From contig NZ_RBTP01000031.1 of NCBI RefSeq assembly GCF_003702045.1, positions 1 through 64,000 of the forward strand: 64,000 nt of DNA, in the 5' to 3' direction. The notes beneath the pieces were generated by a model. The model saw nothing but the letters and a program-made list of their open reading frames with translations. It was not told the origin of the DNA and ran no database searches. Positions 44,729 to 53,990 of the stretch are shown here, one piece after another; position 1 is the stretch's first letter; each line of letters opens with the position of its first letter. A program made the translations under genes and the position numbers. Source of the stretch: Pseudomonas viridiflava. GTDB taxonomy: Bacteria > Pseudomonadota > Gammaproteobacteria > Pseudomonadales > Pseudomonadaceae.

Positions 44729-44839
44729 GAAGTGCACCCTGTTTGATAATGCCGCGAGTCTACTTCAGATCTTTTTGATGGCCAGCGTCATATCGCGGCG
44801 CGATGCTCGACAAACCGAACGCTCGTGGGGTCGGACCGG

Positions 44840-44930
44840 GCGGCGGTCCGTTTGTCCGCGAAAACGGCGGTAGACCCGGCGCATAGGCAGTGGCTGAAAT
44901 ACAGCCTTCGCGGACAAGTCCGCTCCTACG
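44840..44930. repeat. Degenerate REPIN-like pair of inverted REPs
   Basis: CGGTCCGTTTGTCCGCGAA (about 44843-44861) and TTCGCGGACAAGTCCGCTCC (44908-44927) are inverted REP copies, the left one altered. The spacer contains CAGTGGCTGAAATACAGCC, the reverse complement of the spacer start in the element at 39484. It lies in a gene-free stretch from 44729 to 45101 that otherwise holds nothing I recognise. Confidence 0.65.
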
Positions 44931-45101
44931 GTGCCGTGCCTGCTGCGCGACAGCGCTATATCACAGACGTGGCGGGTATCCCACAGCCTGATCATCATTC
45001 GGCTCCAGCGATTATGTTTCGCCATTTGCCATCCACTGCCCTACTCGACCCCGTTAATGCTTTAATCGCGGCCCCTCTTCGATCACGGGATCTTCAGGTG
45101 T

Positions 45102-46364
45102 ATGGACATTGAATCACTCTGGCTCAGGACCCAGGAACTGTGGGGTATGCTCGATCAGCACCCTTGGGTGCGTACCGGTCTCGCCCTGATCCTGCTGCTT
45201 ACCGCCGCGTTGGTGCTCGGCCGCGCGGCGCGCTTTTTGATTCTCTACTCAATGAAGATGCTCGGTCGTCAGCCTGCCTTGCACTGGCTCAACGACTTTC
45301 GTCATAACAAGGTCTTCCATCGTCTGGCGCAGATCGTGCCGTCGGTGGTCATCCAGTTCGGTCTGAACCTTGTGCCGGGCCTGAGCGCAACGGGCAAAGG
45401 CGTGATTGCCAACATCGCGTTGGCTTTCACTATTTTGTTCATGACCCTGACCATCGGCACGCTGCTCAACGCCCTGCTGGACATCTACGCCCGCACCGAA
45501 CACGCCCGCACCCGATCCATCAAAGGCTACGTGCAACTGGCGAAAATGATCCTCTACATCTTCGCCGCCATCATCATCGTCGCCACCCTGATCGACCGCT
45601 CCCCTCTGTTGCTGCTGTCCGGTCTGGGCGCGATGTCGGCGGTCATTCTGCTGGTCTATAAAGACACGCTGCTGTCTTTCGTGGCCAGCGTGCAACTGAC
45701 CAGCAACGACATGCTCCGCGTCGGCGACTGGATCGAAATGCCGCAAGTCGGGGCCGACGGCGATGTGGTCGACATCACCCTGCACACGGTCAAGGTACAG
45801 AACTTCGACAAAACCATCGTCTCCATCCCGACCTGGCGACTGATGTCCGAGTCGTTCCGCAACTGGCGCGGCATGCAGCAATCCGGCGGTCGACGCATCA
45901 AGCGCAGCCTGTTCATCGACGCCAGCGCTGTGCGCTTCGTGCGCGACGATGAAGAACAACGCCTGATGCAAGTCCACCTGCTGACCGACTACATCGGCCG
46001 TAAACAGGCCGAGCTGCGCGCCTGGAACCAGGCCCAGGGCAATGTCGCCGAACTTTCCTCCAACCGCCGCCGCATGACCAACATCGGCACCTTCCGCGCC
46101 TACGCCCTCGCCTACTTGAAAAGCCAAGCTGAGATCAATCCCGGCATGACCTGCATGGTCCGGCAACTGGAGGCCACGTCCCAGGGAATCCCGCTGGAAA
46201 TCTACTGCTTCACCCGCACCACCGTGTGGGTGGATTACGAGCGGATTCAGGGGGATATTTTCGATTACCTGATCGCGGTGATGCCGGAGTTTGGCTTGAG
46301 TCTGTATCAGCAGCCGAGTGGCGCGGACATGCGGGTGGCGTTGGGTGGGGGTGGAGAGGATTAA
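45102..46364 (+). CDS. MscS-family mechanosensitive channel, YbdG-like
   Basis: The 420-residue protein starts at ATG 45102. An N-terminal segment with five hydrophobic helices precedes the MscS core: pore helix and beta domain DTLLSFVASVQLTSNDMLRVGDWIEMPQVGADGDVVDITLHTVKVQNFDKTIVSIPTW. Length and C-terminal YVNxx-like extension resemble YbdG. Channels of this type open on membrane tension and protect against osmotic downshock. A hairpin at 46373-46430 follows the stop. It stands alone upstream of small conserved genes. Confidence 0.9.
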   Translation: MDIESLWLRTQELWGMLDQHPWVRTGLALILLLTAALVLGRAARFLILYSMKMLGRQPALHWLNDFRHNKVFHRLAQIVPSVVIQFGLNLVPGLSATGKGVIANIALAFTILFMTLTIGTLLNALLDIYARTEHARTRSIKGYVQLAKMILYIFAAIIIVATLIDRSPLLLLSGLGAMSAVILLVYKDTLLSFVASVQLTSNDMLRVGDWIEMPQVGADGDVVDITLHTVKVQNFDKTIVSIPTWRLMSESFRNWRGMQQSGGRRIKRSLFIDASAVRFVRDDEEQRLMQVHLLTDYIGRKQAELRAWNQAQGNVAELSSNRRRMTNIGTFRAYALAYLKSQAEINPGMTCMVRQLEATSQGIPLEIYCFTRTTVWVDYERIQGDIFDYLIAVMPEFGLSLYQQPSGADMRVALGGGGED

Positions 46365-46372
46365 GATGGCTA

Positions 46373-46430
46373 GAGGGTCGGTGGCGTAACACACATGCGG
46401 CTATCCCACTGAACTACCGGACCGACCCTC
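46373..46430. other. Inverted repeat overlapping a tRNA-like fragment
   Basis: GAGGGTCGGT at 46373-46382 and ACCGACCCTC at 46421-46430 form a perfect ten-base inverted repeat with a 38-base loop, nine bases after the MscS stop. On the minus strand the sequence from 46423 reads GGTCCGGTAGTTCAGTGGG, then TGTTACGCC further on, resembling the 5' two-thirds of Asp-type tRNA. No T-arm or acceptor 3' side follows, so it is not a functional tRNA. Confidence 0.35.
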
Positions 46431-46474
46431 CAGTCAGGATGCTTAACCGCCCTCTCCCGTCCCGAGGTTCGAAC

Positions 46475-46711
46475 ATGCCCGACTACCTCCTTGATTACCT
46501 CTTCAATGACGAGCCCCGCAGCCACGCGCTGAAACTCGATCAGCCTGAACTGCCTGCTCACAAAGCGGCCCTTCACTTGCTTGAGCTGCATTTTGGCGAT
46601 GCGGAGAACAGCCTGATGATGCCCAACGCCGATGCGACTGCGAATGAAGTTCTGGCCAAGGCTCAGTTAGTGGGATTGACGCAGATCCATGTCGTTGAAA
46701 AACCCGCCTGA
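46475..46711 (+). CDS. Small conserved hypothetical protein
   Basis: The protein has 78 residues from ATG 46475 (MPDYLLDYLFNDEP), with GAGG eight bases upstream; the long upstream ORF is the MscS gene region in another frame. It is acidic and hydrophilic with helical segments (PAHKAALHLLELHFGDAENSL, VLAKAQLVGLTQIHVV). No family is recognised. It precedes the gene at 46728 on the same strand, and an alternative start of that gene at 46689 would overlap its end. Confidence 0.7.
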   Translation: MPDYLLDYLFNDEPRSHALKLDQPELPAHKAALHLLELHFGDAENSLMMPNADATANEVLAKAQLVGLTQIHVVEKPA

Positions 46712-46727
46712 GGCCTGGACACAGTGC

Positions 46728-47042
46728 ATGAACCCGACAACCCCTGACGGACGTTACTTTGTCGTCAAAGGACAACTGTGGCGCTGCTCGAATCCCTCAC
46801 TCGAGGAGGACGAACGCCAAAGGCTTGTGAACGCCCTCATGGATGCGCGGCGGGCTGTGAAAGCCGCGAAAGCGTCAGGCGATGCTGAACAGCTCGAGCA
46901 GGCCAGAGCGGAGGTCGACGCGGCCAAAGTGGCGCTTGGCGAGCGCGGACCGGTTTGGTGGGAAGATGGCGCGCCGGACTTCAACAGGCACAAGGTCGAC
47001 AACACGCCCTATGCGGCGTGGTATAGGTCGACCCAGTCCTGA
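46728..47042 (+). CDS. Small conserved hypothetical protein
   Basis: The protein has 104 residues from ATG 46728 (MNPTTPDGRYFVVKGQLWRC); ATG 46689 would add 13 residues and overlap the previous gene. It has a beta-like start DGRYFVVKGQLWRCSNP and a helical middle EDERQRLVNALMDARRAVKAAKASGDAEQ, and ends in PVWWEDGAPDF and TPYAAWY. The pattern is typical of a family of short proteins in Pseudomonas and relatives with no known role. It lies just after the 46475 gene. Confidence 0.75.
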   Translation: MNPTTPDGRYFVVKGQLWRCSNPSLEEDERQRLVNALMDARRAVKAAKASGDAEQLEQARAEVDAAKVALGERGPVWWEDGAPDFNRHKVDNTPYAAWYRSTQS

Positions 47043-47068
47043 ACGAACATGCTTGGGTCGGTTGCGCC

Positions 47069-47641
47069 TTACGTCAGATCATGCAACCCCTTCCCCAACG
47101 GTGGCCCCACCTGAAAGCTGGAAAACACCACCTCCAACCCGCCTCGCTCCGGACTGCAGCACATCGGACCTATTGAACACGCGCCCACTGGAAACGGCGC
47201 CAGCCGCAACAACGGCCAGCGTACGCCATCCGCTGAGTGCTGAATTCGCATCACGCCTTCGTCCACCGTGACCCGCAACCACAGGCCGGACGCTGATTCG
47301 TCGAACTGCCCGGTGGCCCAGTCCGATTGGTTTCGGGTTAGCACGCTGCCCAGCATGAGCGCGCCGTCACTGACTTCGACGCCAGTCTTCATCCAGTTGC
47401 GCTCATCAATACGGACCATGAGCCCCGCCTGATCGTAGAGCGTCTTGAAGTTGCCTTGCACATGGACCTGAGCCGTGAATGCACCGGAGACTGGCACGCC
47501 AAGGAAATGTCCGCTGTCGCGACAGAAGCCATAATGGGTTTCACGCCAGAAATCGGTGGCAGCGTCAGTGGTTACCCTCAGATTTTCATCGTTTGCATGC
47601 CACTGTTTCGGCTCGTTGTACCAATGACCTTTCTCGAACAT
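47069..47641 (-). CDS. DUF1349 domain protein
   Basis: The protein has 190 residues from ATG 47641 (MFEKGHWYNEPKQW), with AAGGAGAC upstream. The concanavalin-like DUF1349 fold shows in ATDFWRETHYGFCRDSGHFLGVPV, NFKTLYDQAGLMVRIDERNWMKTGVEVSDG and ASGLWLRVTVDEG. It is also found near regulation-of-enolase proteins in yeast. It is cytoplasmic by lack of a signal peptide. Possible carbohydrate binding is inferred from fold only. It is divergent from the SDR gene. Confidence 0.85.
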   Translation of the reverse strand: MFEKGHWYNEPKQWHANDENLRVTTDAATDFWRETHYGFCRDSGHFLGVPVSGAFTAQVHVQGNFKTLYDQAGLMVRIDERNWMKTGVEVSDGALMLGSVLTRNQSDWATGQFDESASGLWLRVTVDEGVMRIQHSADGVRWPLLRLAPFPVGACSIGPMCCSPERGGLEVVFSSFQVGPPLGKGLHDLT

Positions 47642-47868
47642 GACAGTCTCCTTCACGGCAAAGTCAGGGTATGCGGATGACGCAACGGTAGCAGCTTTGC
47701 CGGGATGATATTGCAACCGGACTCTGATAGATCATGTTGTATAGTCGCCTGCGCCCGCTCTTCATTCTGATGGCTCATGCCCGTTATATGGACGCAGTGA
47801 GCCAAACAGCTTGGCTCATCCGGCTCATTCCAACAGCCTGAAAACATCATCCAAAAAAGGGGGTAACC

Positions 47869-48603
47869 ATGAGCGAGAAGAAGACACTGCTACTGACAGG
47901 CGCAAGCCGGGGCATCGGTCATGCCACCGTCAAGCATTTCAACGCAGCCGGCTGGCAGGTGTTCACAGCATCGCGTCAGAACTGGGTCGCTGAATGCCCC
48001 TGGGCCGAAGGCCTGCTCAACCATATCCATCTGGATCTGGAAGACATCGACAGCGTCAGTGCCAACATGGCAGCGATCAAGGACAAGCTGGGAGGACGTC
48101 TCGACGCGTTGGTCAACAATGCCGGGGTGTCACCCAAAGGCCCGGAAGGTGCGCGCATGGGCGTACTGGAGTCCGATTACAGCACCTGGATAAAAGTGTT
48201 CAACGTCAATCTGTTCTCCACTGCCCTGCTGGCTCGCGGCCTGTTCGACGAACTCAAGGCAGCCAAAGGCAGCATCATTAACGTCACGTCGATTGCTGGC
48301 TCCAAAGTGCATCCTTTTGCCGGGGTCGCCTATTCCACGTCCAAGGCCGCACTGTCGGCGCTCACCCGAGAAATGGCCTATGACTTCGGGCCACACGGAG
48401 TGCGGGTAAACGCAATCGCGCCGGGCGAGATCGACACCTCCATCCTGTCGCCCGGTACGGCGGAAATTGTTGAACGACTGGTGCCCATGCACCGCCTGGG
48501 CAAACCTGAGGAGGTCGCTTCGCTGATTTACTTCCTCTGCACCAGTGGCGCGTCTTACGTGAATGGTGCGGAAATTCACGTCAATGGCGGGCAGCACGTC
48601 TGA
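47869..48603 (+). CDS. Short-chain dehydrogenase/reductase
   Basis: The 244-residue SDR starts at ATG 47869, preceded by AAGGGGG. The NAD(P)-binding motif TGASRGIG lies at residues about 10-17, NNAG near 83 and the catalytic YSTSK near 159 with Ser in ITSIAGS-like INVTSIAGSK. The C-terminal INVNGGQHV fits the family. It oxidises or reduces an alcohol or ketone on an unknown substrate. It is followed by an inverted repeat and psmE, but the spacing of 338 bases argues against one transcript. Confidence 0.88.
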   Translation: MSEKKTLLLTGASRGIGHATVKHFNAAGWQVFTASRQNWVAECPWAEGLLNHIHLDLEDIDSVSANMAAIKDKLGGRLDALVNNAGVSPKGPEGARMGVLESDYSTWIKVFNVNLFSTALLARGLFDELKAAKGSIINVTSIAGSKVHPFAGVAYSTSKAALSALTREMAYDFGPHGVRVNAIAPGEIDTSILSPGTAEIVERLVPMHRLGKPEEVASLIYFLCTSGASYVNGAEIHVNGGQHV

Positions 48604-48632
48604 TTCATCGTTCAGGCCTCACGCAACAAAAC

Positions 48633-48659
48633 CCGGCACAGTCGCTCGACGAGTGCCGG
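48633..48659 (+). terminator. Probable terminator of the SDR gene
   Basis: CCGGCAC at 48633-48639 and GTGCCGG at 48653-48659 form a perfect stem with a 13-base loop just after the SDR stop. There is no T run. The rest of 48604-48941 contains no recognised gene or promoter; it should hold the psmE promoter. Confidence 0.45.
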
Positions 48660-48941
48660 CAATGCCCCACCCGCATTAACGGGGCGCATCTCACCCTTTT
48701 CCCCTCCCGACACCTGCGATTAAAACGGATGCTGTCCGCCATCCTGTTTTTGACGCCAATCTGTCGACACTTGAAAAGTGCTCCGCCATAAATACGACGG
48801 CCACTATATTGACGTAGATAGGCCCCACTTCGACGAAAATATAGTCCATATCACGCAACTTTTTTAGAAACCAAGGTCTGATTTCTCCGGGCGCTGCAAT
48901 GTTCACTTCATTTCCAAATCTTCGTCGCCTGGAGTAATCCC

Positions 48942-51900
48942 ATGATATTCAATGCAAAAGACTATGGAGCTTTGGGCGACGGCGTCACGGACGATACAGC
49001 GGCACTGCAATCAGCCATCGATGCGGCAGCCGCCGCCGGAGGGGGCGAGGTCGTCATGGCCGCCGGGACGTATGTCGTTTCGGGCGGCGAGGAGCCTTCC
49101 GATGGCTGCCTCATGCTCAAGAGCAACATCACCCTGTCAGGGGCTGGCATGGGCGAAACCACCATCAAGCTGGCGGACGGCTCGGACACCAAGGTGACTG
49201 GTATCGTGCGCTCGGCCTATGGCGAAGAAACCCACGACTTCGGCATGAAAAACCTGACACTGGATGGCAACCGTGACGCCACCACCGGCAAGGTGGATGG
49301 CTGGTTCAACGGTTACATCCCGGGCTCGACCGGCAAAGACTCCAACGTCACGCTGGACAGCGTCGAAATCAAGGATTGCTCAGGGTACGGTTTTGACCCG
49401 CACGAGCAGACCGTGAATATGGTGATTCGCAACAGCGTGTCCCACGGCAACGGCCTGGACGGCTTCGTGGCGGACTACCTGAGCGACAGCGTGTTCGAAA
49501 ATAACGTGGCCTATAACAACGATCGCCACGGCTTCAACGTGGTGACCAGCACCCATGACTTCACCCTGAGCAACAACACTGCCTACGGCAACGGCAGCAC
49601 CGGCATCGTGGTGCAGCGCGGCAGCGAGAACATCCCTTCACCCGCCAACATCACCATCACCGGCGGTGAGGTGTACGGCAATGGCGCGGAAGGCGTACTG
49701 ATCAAGCTGTCCACCGACGTGTCGGTCAGCGGCGTGAACATCCACGACAACGCCAGCGCAGGCGTGCGTATCTACGGCAGTTCCGGCGTGGATCTGGTCG
49801 ACAATGTGCTGAGCCACAACTCGCTCGGCGCGTCGGTGCCGGAGATCATCATTCAGTCCTACGACGACACCTCAGGTGTGTCGGGCAAGTACTTCAACGG
49901 CAGCGACAACCTGATTCGCGGCAACCTGATCACCGGCAGCGACCAGTCCACCTACGGCGTCGCCGAGCGCAACGAGGACGGCACCGACCGCAACAGCGTC
50001 GTGGGCAACACCATCAGCCACACCAGCAAAGGCCTGACGCTGATCTATGGGGACGGCAGCTTTGCAGGCGATGCGTTTCCGCTGATTCCGGTGCAGGGCA
50101 CTGAAGCTGGCGACGTGATCAACGGCGGCGCTGCGAACGAGTTGATGTTCGGCCTTGCGGGCAAAGACACCCTCAATGGCGCTGCGGGCGATGACATACT
50201 GGTGGGTGGCGCCGCAGCCGACAAGCTCACTGGCGGCGCAGGCGCCGACACGTTCCGCTTCGATGCCGCCACCGACAGTTACCGCACCGCCACCACCAGC
50301 GCCGTCGATCTGATCACCGATTTCGACATCAGCCAGGACCGCATCGACCTGGCGAATCTAGGTTTCAGCGGCCTGGGTAGCGGCAAGAACGGAACGCTGA
50401 ACATCAGTTACAACACCGCCACTGACCGTACCTACATCAAATCGCTGGACGCTGATGCCAGCGGCAATCGGTTCGAACTGGGCCTGAGCGGAAACCTGAA
50501 GGACACGCTGAATGGCAGCCATTTCATTTTTCAGCGTGTCATCGAAGGCACTCAGGGCGGGGATACACTGACCGGTACTGGCGGCAATGATGTGATCAAC
50601 GGCAATGCAGGCGCAGACCGCATCGACGGCGGCGCAGGTGTCGACCTGATCAACGGTGGGGCCGACGCCGACCTGCTGACCGGCGGTGCCGGTGCAGACG
50701 TATTCGTCTACAACTCGCGCCTGGACAGCTACCGCAACTACAATGCCAGCGGCCCCAAACAAAGCGACACCCTGACCGATTTCAACGCAGCCGAGGATCG
50801 CATCGACCTGTCCGGCATCGGCCTGCGCGGGCTGGGTGATGGCAGCGGGCATACCATTTACCTGTCGCTGAACGACGACGGCAGCAAGACCTACATCAAG
50901 ACCGATGCCGTGGACACCACAGGCAACCGATTCGAGATTGCTCTGCAAGGCAACCTGATCGACACACTGAGCGCATCCAACTTCATCTTTTCCAGCGCCT
51001 CCTCCGCGAATCAGCCCCCCACGCTCAACACACCGTTGGCGGACCAGAACGTCAGCGAGCTGACCGCGTTTTCCTATGCCGTGCAGCCGGGCAGCTTCAG
51101 CGACCCGGACAGCGACACGCTGACCTACAGCGCGACCCTGGCCGATACCAGCGCCCTGCCCGACTGGCTTAAGTTCGACAGCAAGACGCTGACGTTCAGC
51201 GGCACGCCAGGCGGTACGGCGTCTGGTATTTACTCGGTGCTGCTGACCGCCAGCGACGCGACCGGCGCCTCGGTGGCCGACAGTTTTGCCATCACCGTTG
51301 GTAACGTCGCGCCTGGCATCATGACCGGCACCGAAAACGCCGAGTCGCTGTATGGCACCGAGGGCGACGACACGATCCTTGCCCTGGACGGCGATGACAC
51401 GGTTCGCGGCGACACCGGTGCGGACGTCATCACTGGCGGCCTGGGCCGCGATGCACTGTACGGCGGTGAAGGTGCCGATACGTTCGTGTACAGCCGCCTC
51501 GCAGACAGCTACCGCAACTACGACGCAGGCGGGCTGACGGCCACTGACACAATCTATGACTTCACACCCGGTCAGGATCGGATCGATGTGTCTGCACTGG
51601 GCTTTCTGGGTCTGGGCAACGGCGAGAATCACACGCTGTACATGACCCTGAACGAAGCGGGTGACAAGACCTATATCAAGTCCGCAACCCCCGATGCCGA
51701 GGGCAATCGCTTCGAAATCGCCTTGAGCGGCAACCTGCTCAACAGCCTGAGCGATACCGACTTTGTCTTGAGCCAGCGCGCGCCACAGGAGATTTTGTAC
51801 CTGCCGACGCTGGGTCAGTCCAACGCACGACTGATGCGCATGACCGAAGACGACAACCAGTCCGGCACCTCCGAAATGGTCAAGGACCTGACCCGGTACA

Positions 51901-53774
51901 CCGATTACGACGTGCGCAGCCAGTTCACCGATGCCAACGGCGTCGGCATCGACCTGGCAGTCGGCGGCAGTACCGTGGTCGGCTATTCGACCGGCAGCCC
52001 GGAAGAACAGCGGGTTTCCTGGTGGCTGACGGACACCGACCAGCCGGGCCAGGCCCTGCTGCGCGCCACCGAGTTGCTGAAGACGCAAATGGCGTCGCTT
52101 TCTGCAATCGATAAGGTCACCACGGGCATCATCTGGGGCCAAGGCGAAGAAGCCGCTCAGGAAATCGGCCGCGCCACCGACAAGCAGGCCGCCGCCGAGC
52201 TGTACAAGGCGTCGACCCTGAAGGTCTTTGACTATCTGCATGCGCAGGTGGGCGACTTCACGGTGTATATGATGGAAACCGGCCATTACCAGACCGAGGC
52301 GGCCAAGGCGCGTGGCTACAGCGAAGACAAGATCAACGCCATTGTCGAAGGCACAGGCTATGTGCGTGCCGCACAGGAAGCCATCGCCAACGAGCGCGGC
52401 GATGTGAAACTGGCCGTTGACTACACCGACCTGCCCTTGCGTCATGAGGTCAACCCGCTGGTCTATCCCGACGACGTCTGGCACTTGCATGAAGAGTCCG
52501 CCGAGATCGTGGGCCAGCGGCTGGCCGACTTCATCGCTGATGACAAAGGCTTCAGGGGCGACGCCAGCGACAACAACGATCCTGCGTCCATTTTTGAAGG
52601 CGGCCAGAACGAAGGCGGCAACATTTTCGGGACGGCCGACGACGACACGCTGGTCGGCAGCGCGGGCAATGACACGATGGACGGAGATCAGGGTGCGGAC
52701 GACATGGGCGGCGGCGACGGCAATGACATCTACGTGGTGGATAACGCTCTGGATACCGTCACCGAGAGCAACGACTCACCGTCACAGATCGATACGGTTG
52801 TGGCATCTGTCAGTTGGCAGTTGGGCGCCAACGTGGAAAACCTGTTGCTCACGGGCGTCTCGGCCATCAATGGCACCGGCAATGCGCTGAAGAACGTGAT
52901 CACCGGCAATGCCTACGCCAACCTCCTCGACGGCGGCATGGGCGCCGACCTGCTGACCGGCGGGGACGGTTCGGACAGCTACTACGTGGATGACGTGGGC
53001 GACCGGGTGATCGAAACCAACGCCAATGCCCAAGTCGGCGGCACGGACACCGTGTACAGCGCCCTTTCAAGCTACACCCTGGGTGCGAACCTGGAAAACC
53101 TGGCGATCAGCAGCAGCGGTAGCGCCAACGCCATCGGCAATGGGCTGGATAACGTGCTGTACGCCGGTACGGGCGACAACGTACTCGATGGCCGCGACGG
53201 CAACGACACGGTGTCTTATGCATTTGCCAGCGCAGGGGTGACGGTCGCCCTGAACACCAGTGCCCAACAAGCCACCGGCGGCTCGGGACTGGACACGCTC
53301 AAGTTCACCGAAAACCTGACTGGCAGCCGGTTCGATGACGCGTTGACGGGCAACAAGGGCGCCAACATTCTGCGCGGCGGCGACGGCAACGACGCGTTGT
53401 CGGGGGGAGCAGGCAACGATGTGTTGATCGGCGGTTCAGGCACGGACACGCTGACAGGCGGCACCGGGGCCGATCGCTATGTTTTCGACAGCAGCCGCGA
53501 CATGGGTCTGGATGTACTGCGCGATGTCATCAACGGCTTCAAGGCCGCCGAAGGCGACATGCTGGACTTCTCTGCCATCGACGCCCGACCGGATACCGAT
53601 GCAAAGGATGCGTTCGTGTTCATCGGCAACGCCGCTTTCAGCGCCAACACCACTGGAGAGCTGCGCTTTGCCGATGGCGTGCTGTACGGCAATCTCAATG
53701 ACGATGTGGCACCGGACTTCGAAATCCAGCTAACGGGCGTGCAAAGCTTGCAGGCTGCGGACGTGATTGTCTGA
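48942..53774 (+). CDS. psmE: Bifunctional mannuronan C5-epimerase/acetylhydrolase, PsmE type
   Basis: The 1610-residue secreted enzyme starts at ATG 48942. Residues 1 to about 385 are an AlgE-type A module with right-handed beta-helix repeats. Its catalytic motif YGFDPHE puts Tyr149, Asp152 and His154 exactly as in A. vinelandii AlgE4. RTX-type calcium-binding nonapeptides (GGxGxDxLx) form R-like blocks at about 386-530, 537-685, 795-945 and 1229-1513. An Ig-like domain lies at about 690-790. An SGNH hydrolase domain spans about 948-1201, with nucleophile in TLGQSNA and the Asp-x-x-His pair in DDVWHLHEE. This is the layout described for PsmE, which deacetylates and epimerises alginate. Export is probably by type I secretion, since there is no signal peptide. 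Confidence 0.9.
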   Translation: MIFNAKDYGALGDGVTDDTAALQSAIDAAAAAGGGEVVMAAGTYVVSGGEEPSDGCLMLKSNITLSGAGMGETTIKLADGSDTKVTGIVRSAYGEETHDFGMKNLTLDGNRDATTGKVDGWFNGYIPGSTGKDSNVTLDSVEIKDCSGYGFDPHEQTVNMVIRNSVSHGNGLDGFVADYLSDSVFENNVAYNNDRHGFNVVTSTHDFTLSNNTAYGNGSTGIVVQRGSENIPSPANITITGGEVYGNGAEGVLIKLSTDVSVSGVNIHDNASAGVRIYGSSGVDLVDNVLSHNSLGASVPEIIIQSYDDTSGVSGKYFNGSDNLIRGNLITGSDQSTYGVAERNEDGTDRNSVVGNTISHTSKGLTLIYGDGSFAGDAFPLIPVQGTEAGDVINGGAANELMFGLAGKDTLNGAAGDDILVGGAAADKLTGGAGADTFRFDAATDSYRTATTSAVDLITDFDISQDRIDLANLGFSGLGSGKNGTLNISYNTATDRTYIKSLDADASGNRFELGLSGNLKDTLNGSHFIFQRVIEGTQGGDTLTGTGGNDVINGNAGADRIDGGAGVDLINGGADADLLTGGAGADVFVYNSRLDSYRNYNASGPKQSDTLTDFNAAEDRIDLSGIGLRGLGDGSGHTIYLSLNDDGSKTYIKTDAVDTTGNRFEIALQGNLIDTLSASNFIFSSASSANQPPTLNTPLADQNVSELTAFSYAVQPGSFSDPDSDTLTYSATLADTSALPDWLKFDSKTLTFSGTPGGTASGIYSVLLTASDATGASVADSFAITVGNVAPGIMTGTENAESLYGTEGDDTILALDGDDTVRGDTGADVITGGLGRDALYGGEGADTFVYSRLADSYRNYDAGGLTATDTIYDFTPGQDRIDVSALGFLGLGNGENHTLYMTLNEAGDKTYIKSATPDAEGNRFEIALSGNLLNSLSDTDFVLSQRAPQEILYLPTLGQSNARLMRMTEDDNQSGTSEMVKDLTRYTDYDVRSQFTDANGVGIDLAVGGSTVVGYSTGSPEEQRVSWWLTDTDQPGQALLRATELLKTQMASLSAIDKVTTGIIWGQGEEAAQEIGRATDKQAAAELYKASTLKVFDYLHAQVGDFTVYMMETGHYQTEAAKARGYSEDKINAIVEGTGYVRAAQEAIANERGDVKLAVDYTDLPLRHEVNPLVYPDDVWHLHEESAEIVGQRLADFIADDKGFRGDASDNNDPASIFEGGQNEGGNIFGTADDDTLVGSAGNDTMDGDQGADDMGGGDGNDIYVVDNALDTVTESNDSPSQIDTVVASVSWQLGANVENLLLTGVSAINGTGNALKNVITGNAYANLLDGGMGADLLTGGDGSDSYYVDDVGDRVIETNANAQVGGTDTVYSALSSYTLGANLENLAISSSGSANAIGNGLDNVLYAGTGDNVLDGRDGNDTVSYAFASAGVTVALNTSAQQATGGSGLDTLKFTENLTGSRFDDALTGNKGANILRGGDGNDALSGGAGNDVLIGGSGTDTLTGGTGADRYVFDSSRDMGLDVLRDVINGFKAAEGDMLDFSAIDARPDTDAKDAFVFIGNAAFSANTTGELRFADGVLYGNLNDDVAPDFEIQLTGVQSLQAADVIV

Positions 53775-53850
53775 TCGGCACGGGCATAACCCTGCGTCGC
53801 TCGCGAAAGCCATTTTTAAACCGCCACACTCGCGGCAGACAAACGGCCCT

Positions 53851-53918
53851 CTTCGCGGGCAAGTCCGCTCCCACAAAAGAGCAGCACGTTCTGGTGGGAG
53901 CAGACTTGTCCGCGAAAG
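53851..53918. repeat. REPIN-like pair of inverted REPs
   Basis: CTTCGCGGGCAAGTCCGCTCCCAC (53851-53874) and GTGGGAGCAGACTTGTCCGCGAA (53894-53916) are inverted REP copies with 19 bases between them. They lie downstream of psmE, in a gap of about 215 bases that holds no gene. Confidence 0.75.
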
Positions 53919-53990
53919 CGATCAACGGCGCTACGCCGAAGACGTGGTGAGCCCTCTCACGCGCGCGCTTCAGCCTGCCCTAGTGATCTA

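Noticed and set aside
46373..46430. Functional tRNA gene
   Set aside because: Only a 5' part resembles tRNA. There is no T-arm or 3' acceptor half and the D-stem does not pair.
48804..48850. Possible sigma-70 promoter (TTGACG and TATAGT) upstream of psmE
   Set aside because: The two hexamers are 25 bases apart, too far for a normal promoter, and no AlgU-type GAACTT-N16-TCTGA site was found either.
50358..52490. 710-codon ORF on the minus strand inside psmE
   Set aside because: It lies wholly antisense to the repeat-rich psmE reading frame. Its protein is low-complexity and shows no family pattern. The psmE frame has catalytic motifs and is clearly the real one.
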